From Paramarasmius palmivorus (taxonomy: Eukaryota > Basidiomycota > Agaricomycetes > Agaricales > Marasmiaceae), in contig JAYKXP010000025.1 in the NCBI GenBank assembly GCA_037176845.1, positions 248,001-312,000 on the forward strand: a DNA stretch of 64,000 nt, read 5' to 3'. This document shows, one piece after another, positions 62,846 through 64,000 of the stretch (its first letter is position 1; every line of letters starts with the position of its first letter). Position numbers and translations under genes: made by a program. Below the pieces are notes generated by a model that was not told the DNA's origin, made no database searches, and worked only from the letters and a program-made list of their open reading frames with translations.

Positions 62846-64000
62846 TTACACCAATATACTCTGTGGGGGACCCAGATAACTAGGCTGGAGCCCTCCAGTA
62901 TCTAAATGTCAAACCGTGATCAGCCGGTGTTCGTGTATCGGAATAACAGGCTACATACCAATGACTATTTTCTGTATGATGACCGCTGGCTCAATCATGA
63001 AAAACTATCCAGATAGAATGTCAGCGTGGATCAATAGCAGTGCGTGATTGAAATCGAACCTTCAAGGTGTGGGCACCCGCGGTTACATTTTGCCAAGTTA
63101 GTTTTGGACTGACGATTGAGTTGGCGACGAAACCATCGGGACCTCCCCAAGCAGCTGGTTCCGTCCCCGGCACGCCAAATGGCATGTAGTACGAGGGCTG
63201 AATCGACGAGCTATCGAGCTGAGCTGCAAAAGCTAGCGGTCGATCGCGTCCATTTGCATTCAGTGAAGGCGATATGTGTACAGTGACGGTCATGTTGGAA
63301 GTGTTAAAATTGTAGAAATCGTATTCGCTGCCAAGCAGAGGAACGGTTACGGATGTGAGAAGGGCTAGTAATGAGCATCACTCACATCGATGGCCCAGTT
63401 CCGGCAGTATAGTTCGCTTCTTGGCCACCTCGGGGCCAGGGTGTAACACCAGATACTGTTCGACCGATTCCGGGTAAATTCCTCCATGTCAGACCGTCGA
63501 CAGATGTGTTTCGTGCTGCATGAGCAGCCTCAATGGAGATTACACCTTGTCCCTCCACGAAACCTAAGCGATACGACGAACAGTGAGCTGAATAGTCATA
63601 CCCAAAGGAGTAGTATTTACCTTTGAAAGACGACGGTAACTGGCTTCTTGTGTTCTTCGCGATGACATTGGCAGAAACCGTTGCGTTGCCTGGTTGGGCA
63701 ACAAAGTTGAGGACTGCAGTATTGGTACCCGCGGCAAGCGCATCCCAATCAGAAACTGACACAAAGATCCTTTTCTCTGGGGACTCGGGGGATATTGAGC
63801 CTCCAGAGTCGGAGAATTGAAGCCAGCTAACGTTCGAGGTAACTGTGAAGTCAAAAGCAGTCGGACCTCCTGCGCCAATATCAAAGTACTTGTCTTGGAT
63901 TGGGTCGAAAGAATCCAGAGTAACCGTCGGTGGTCCACAATCGTATCCCTTATCGCACTGGTGTGGATTGTCTCCAGGCCTGAAGAATTAAACGTATGAG
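62846..64000 (-). CDS. GH115 xylan alpha-1,2-glucuronidase, second copy (5' part outside window)
   Basis: C-terminal part of a GH115 gene running off the right edge. It reads SNVSWLQFSDSGGSISPESP, then EKRIFVSVSDWDALAAGTN. After an intron come GVISIEAAHAARNTSVDGLT, RDRPLAFAAQL, SPKLTWQNV and HTLK, then VFMIEPAVIIQKIVI and the end GGLQPSYLGPPQSILV with the stop at 62846-62848. Each block aligns with the complete GH115 gene at 39149-43460 and intron positions agree. No damage is seen in the visible part. The same activity is expected, on glucuronoxylan; the catalytic half is not in the window. Confidence 0.9.

Noticed and set aside
1..64000. CRISPR arrays, insertion sequences, prophage or defence islands
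   Set aside because: The window is eukaryotic: introns, nuclear tRNA introns and fungal families throughout; no regularly spaced repeats and no intact transposon ends were seen.

Overview
The window looks like nuclear DNA of a filamentous basidiomycete, most likely an Agaricomycete. Genes are broken by many short GT-AG introns of about 43 to 70 nt, microexons occur, two tRNA genes carry introns, and the families are those of plant-debris-associated mushrooms. These include pectin and glucuronoxylan hydrolases, laccase remains, a fungalysin, F-box proteins and a multi-copy seven-helix membrane family with a WRCYxxWG motif. There are no operons, no prokaryotic signals and no intact transposon. 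The species cannot be named from sequence alone. Exon models were built by hand from splice signals and reading-frame closure.

Left part (1 to 8 kb): two paralogous multi-span membrane genes (the first cut by the window edge) lie in a diverged segmental duplication with their upstream DNA, and degenerate intergenic repeats sit between them. 9 to 11.4 kb: a complete secreted fungalysin metalloprotease (M36). 11.5 to 12.9 kb: an F-box gene with one extra base in its basic N-terminal region. 13.3 to 20.6 kb: two duplicated zinc-finger genes of identical exon plan and length (554 aa each), including their upstream element, flanking an EXPERA-type membrane protein gene. 22.9 to 30.6 kb: two intronless secreted beta-propeller genes flank two more members of the WRCY membrane family. 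The first propeller gene has an in-frame TGA in an otherwise open frame.

Middle part (30.9 to 43.5 kb): a small RNase P/MRP Rpp14-type subunit, a GH28 polygalacturonase (15 exons, all catalytic motifs present), an isoprenylcysteine methyltransferase-type gene, and a DHHC palmitoyltransferase. The palmitoyltransferase is bracketed by two inward-facing tRNA-Arg(CCT) genes that have the same mature sequence but unrelated introns. A complete GH115 alpha-glucuronidase follows.

Right part (43.5 to 64 kb): gene-poor. It holds one short gene of unknown function, two colinear but badly damaged laccase relics, a four-helix membrane protein with a long Ser-rich tail, and the 3' half of a second GH115 gene cut by the window edge.

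The clearest shared theme is secreted breakdown of plant cell wall and protein (GH28, two GH115, former laccases, fungalysin). Repeated local duplication followed by partial decay is visible in the membrane, zinc-finger, propeller, GH115 and laccase families. I found no convincing new defence or mobile system. The most unusual signals are the single TGA with readthrough-type context, the compensated microexon frame in the second membrane gene, and the tRNA pair with divergent introns.
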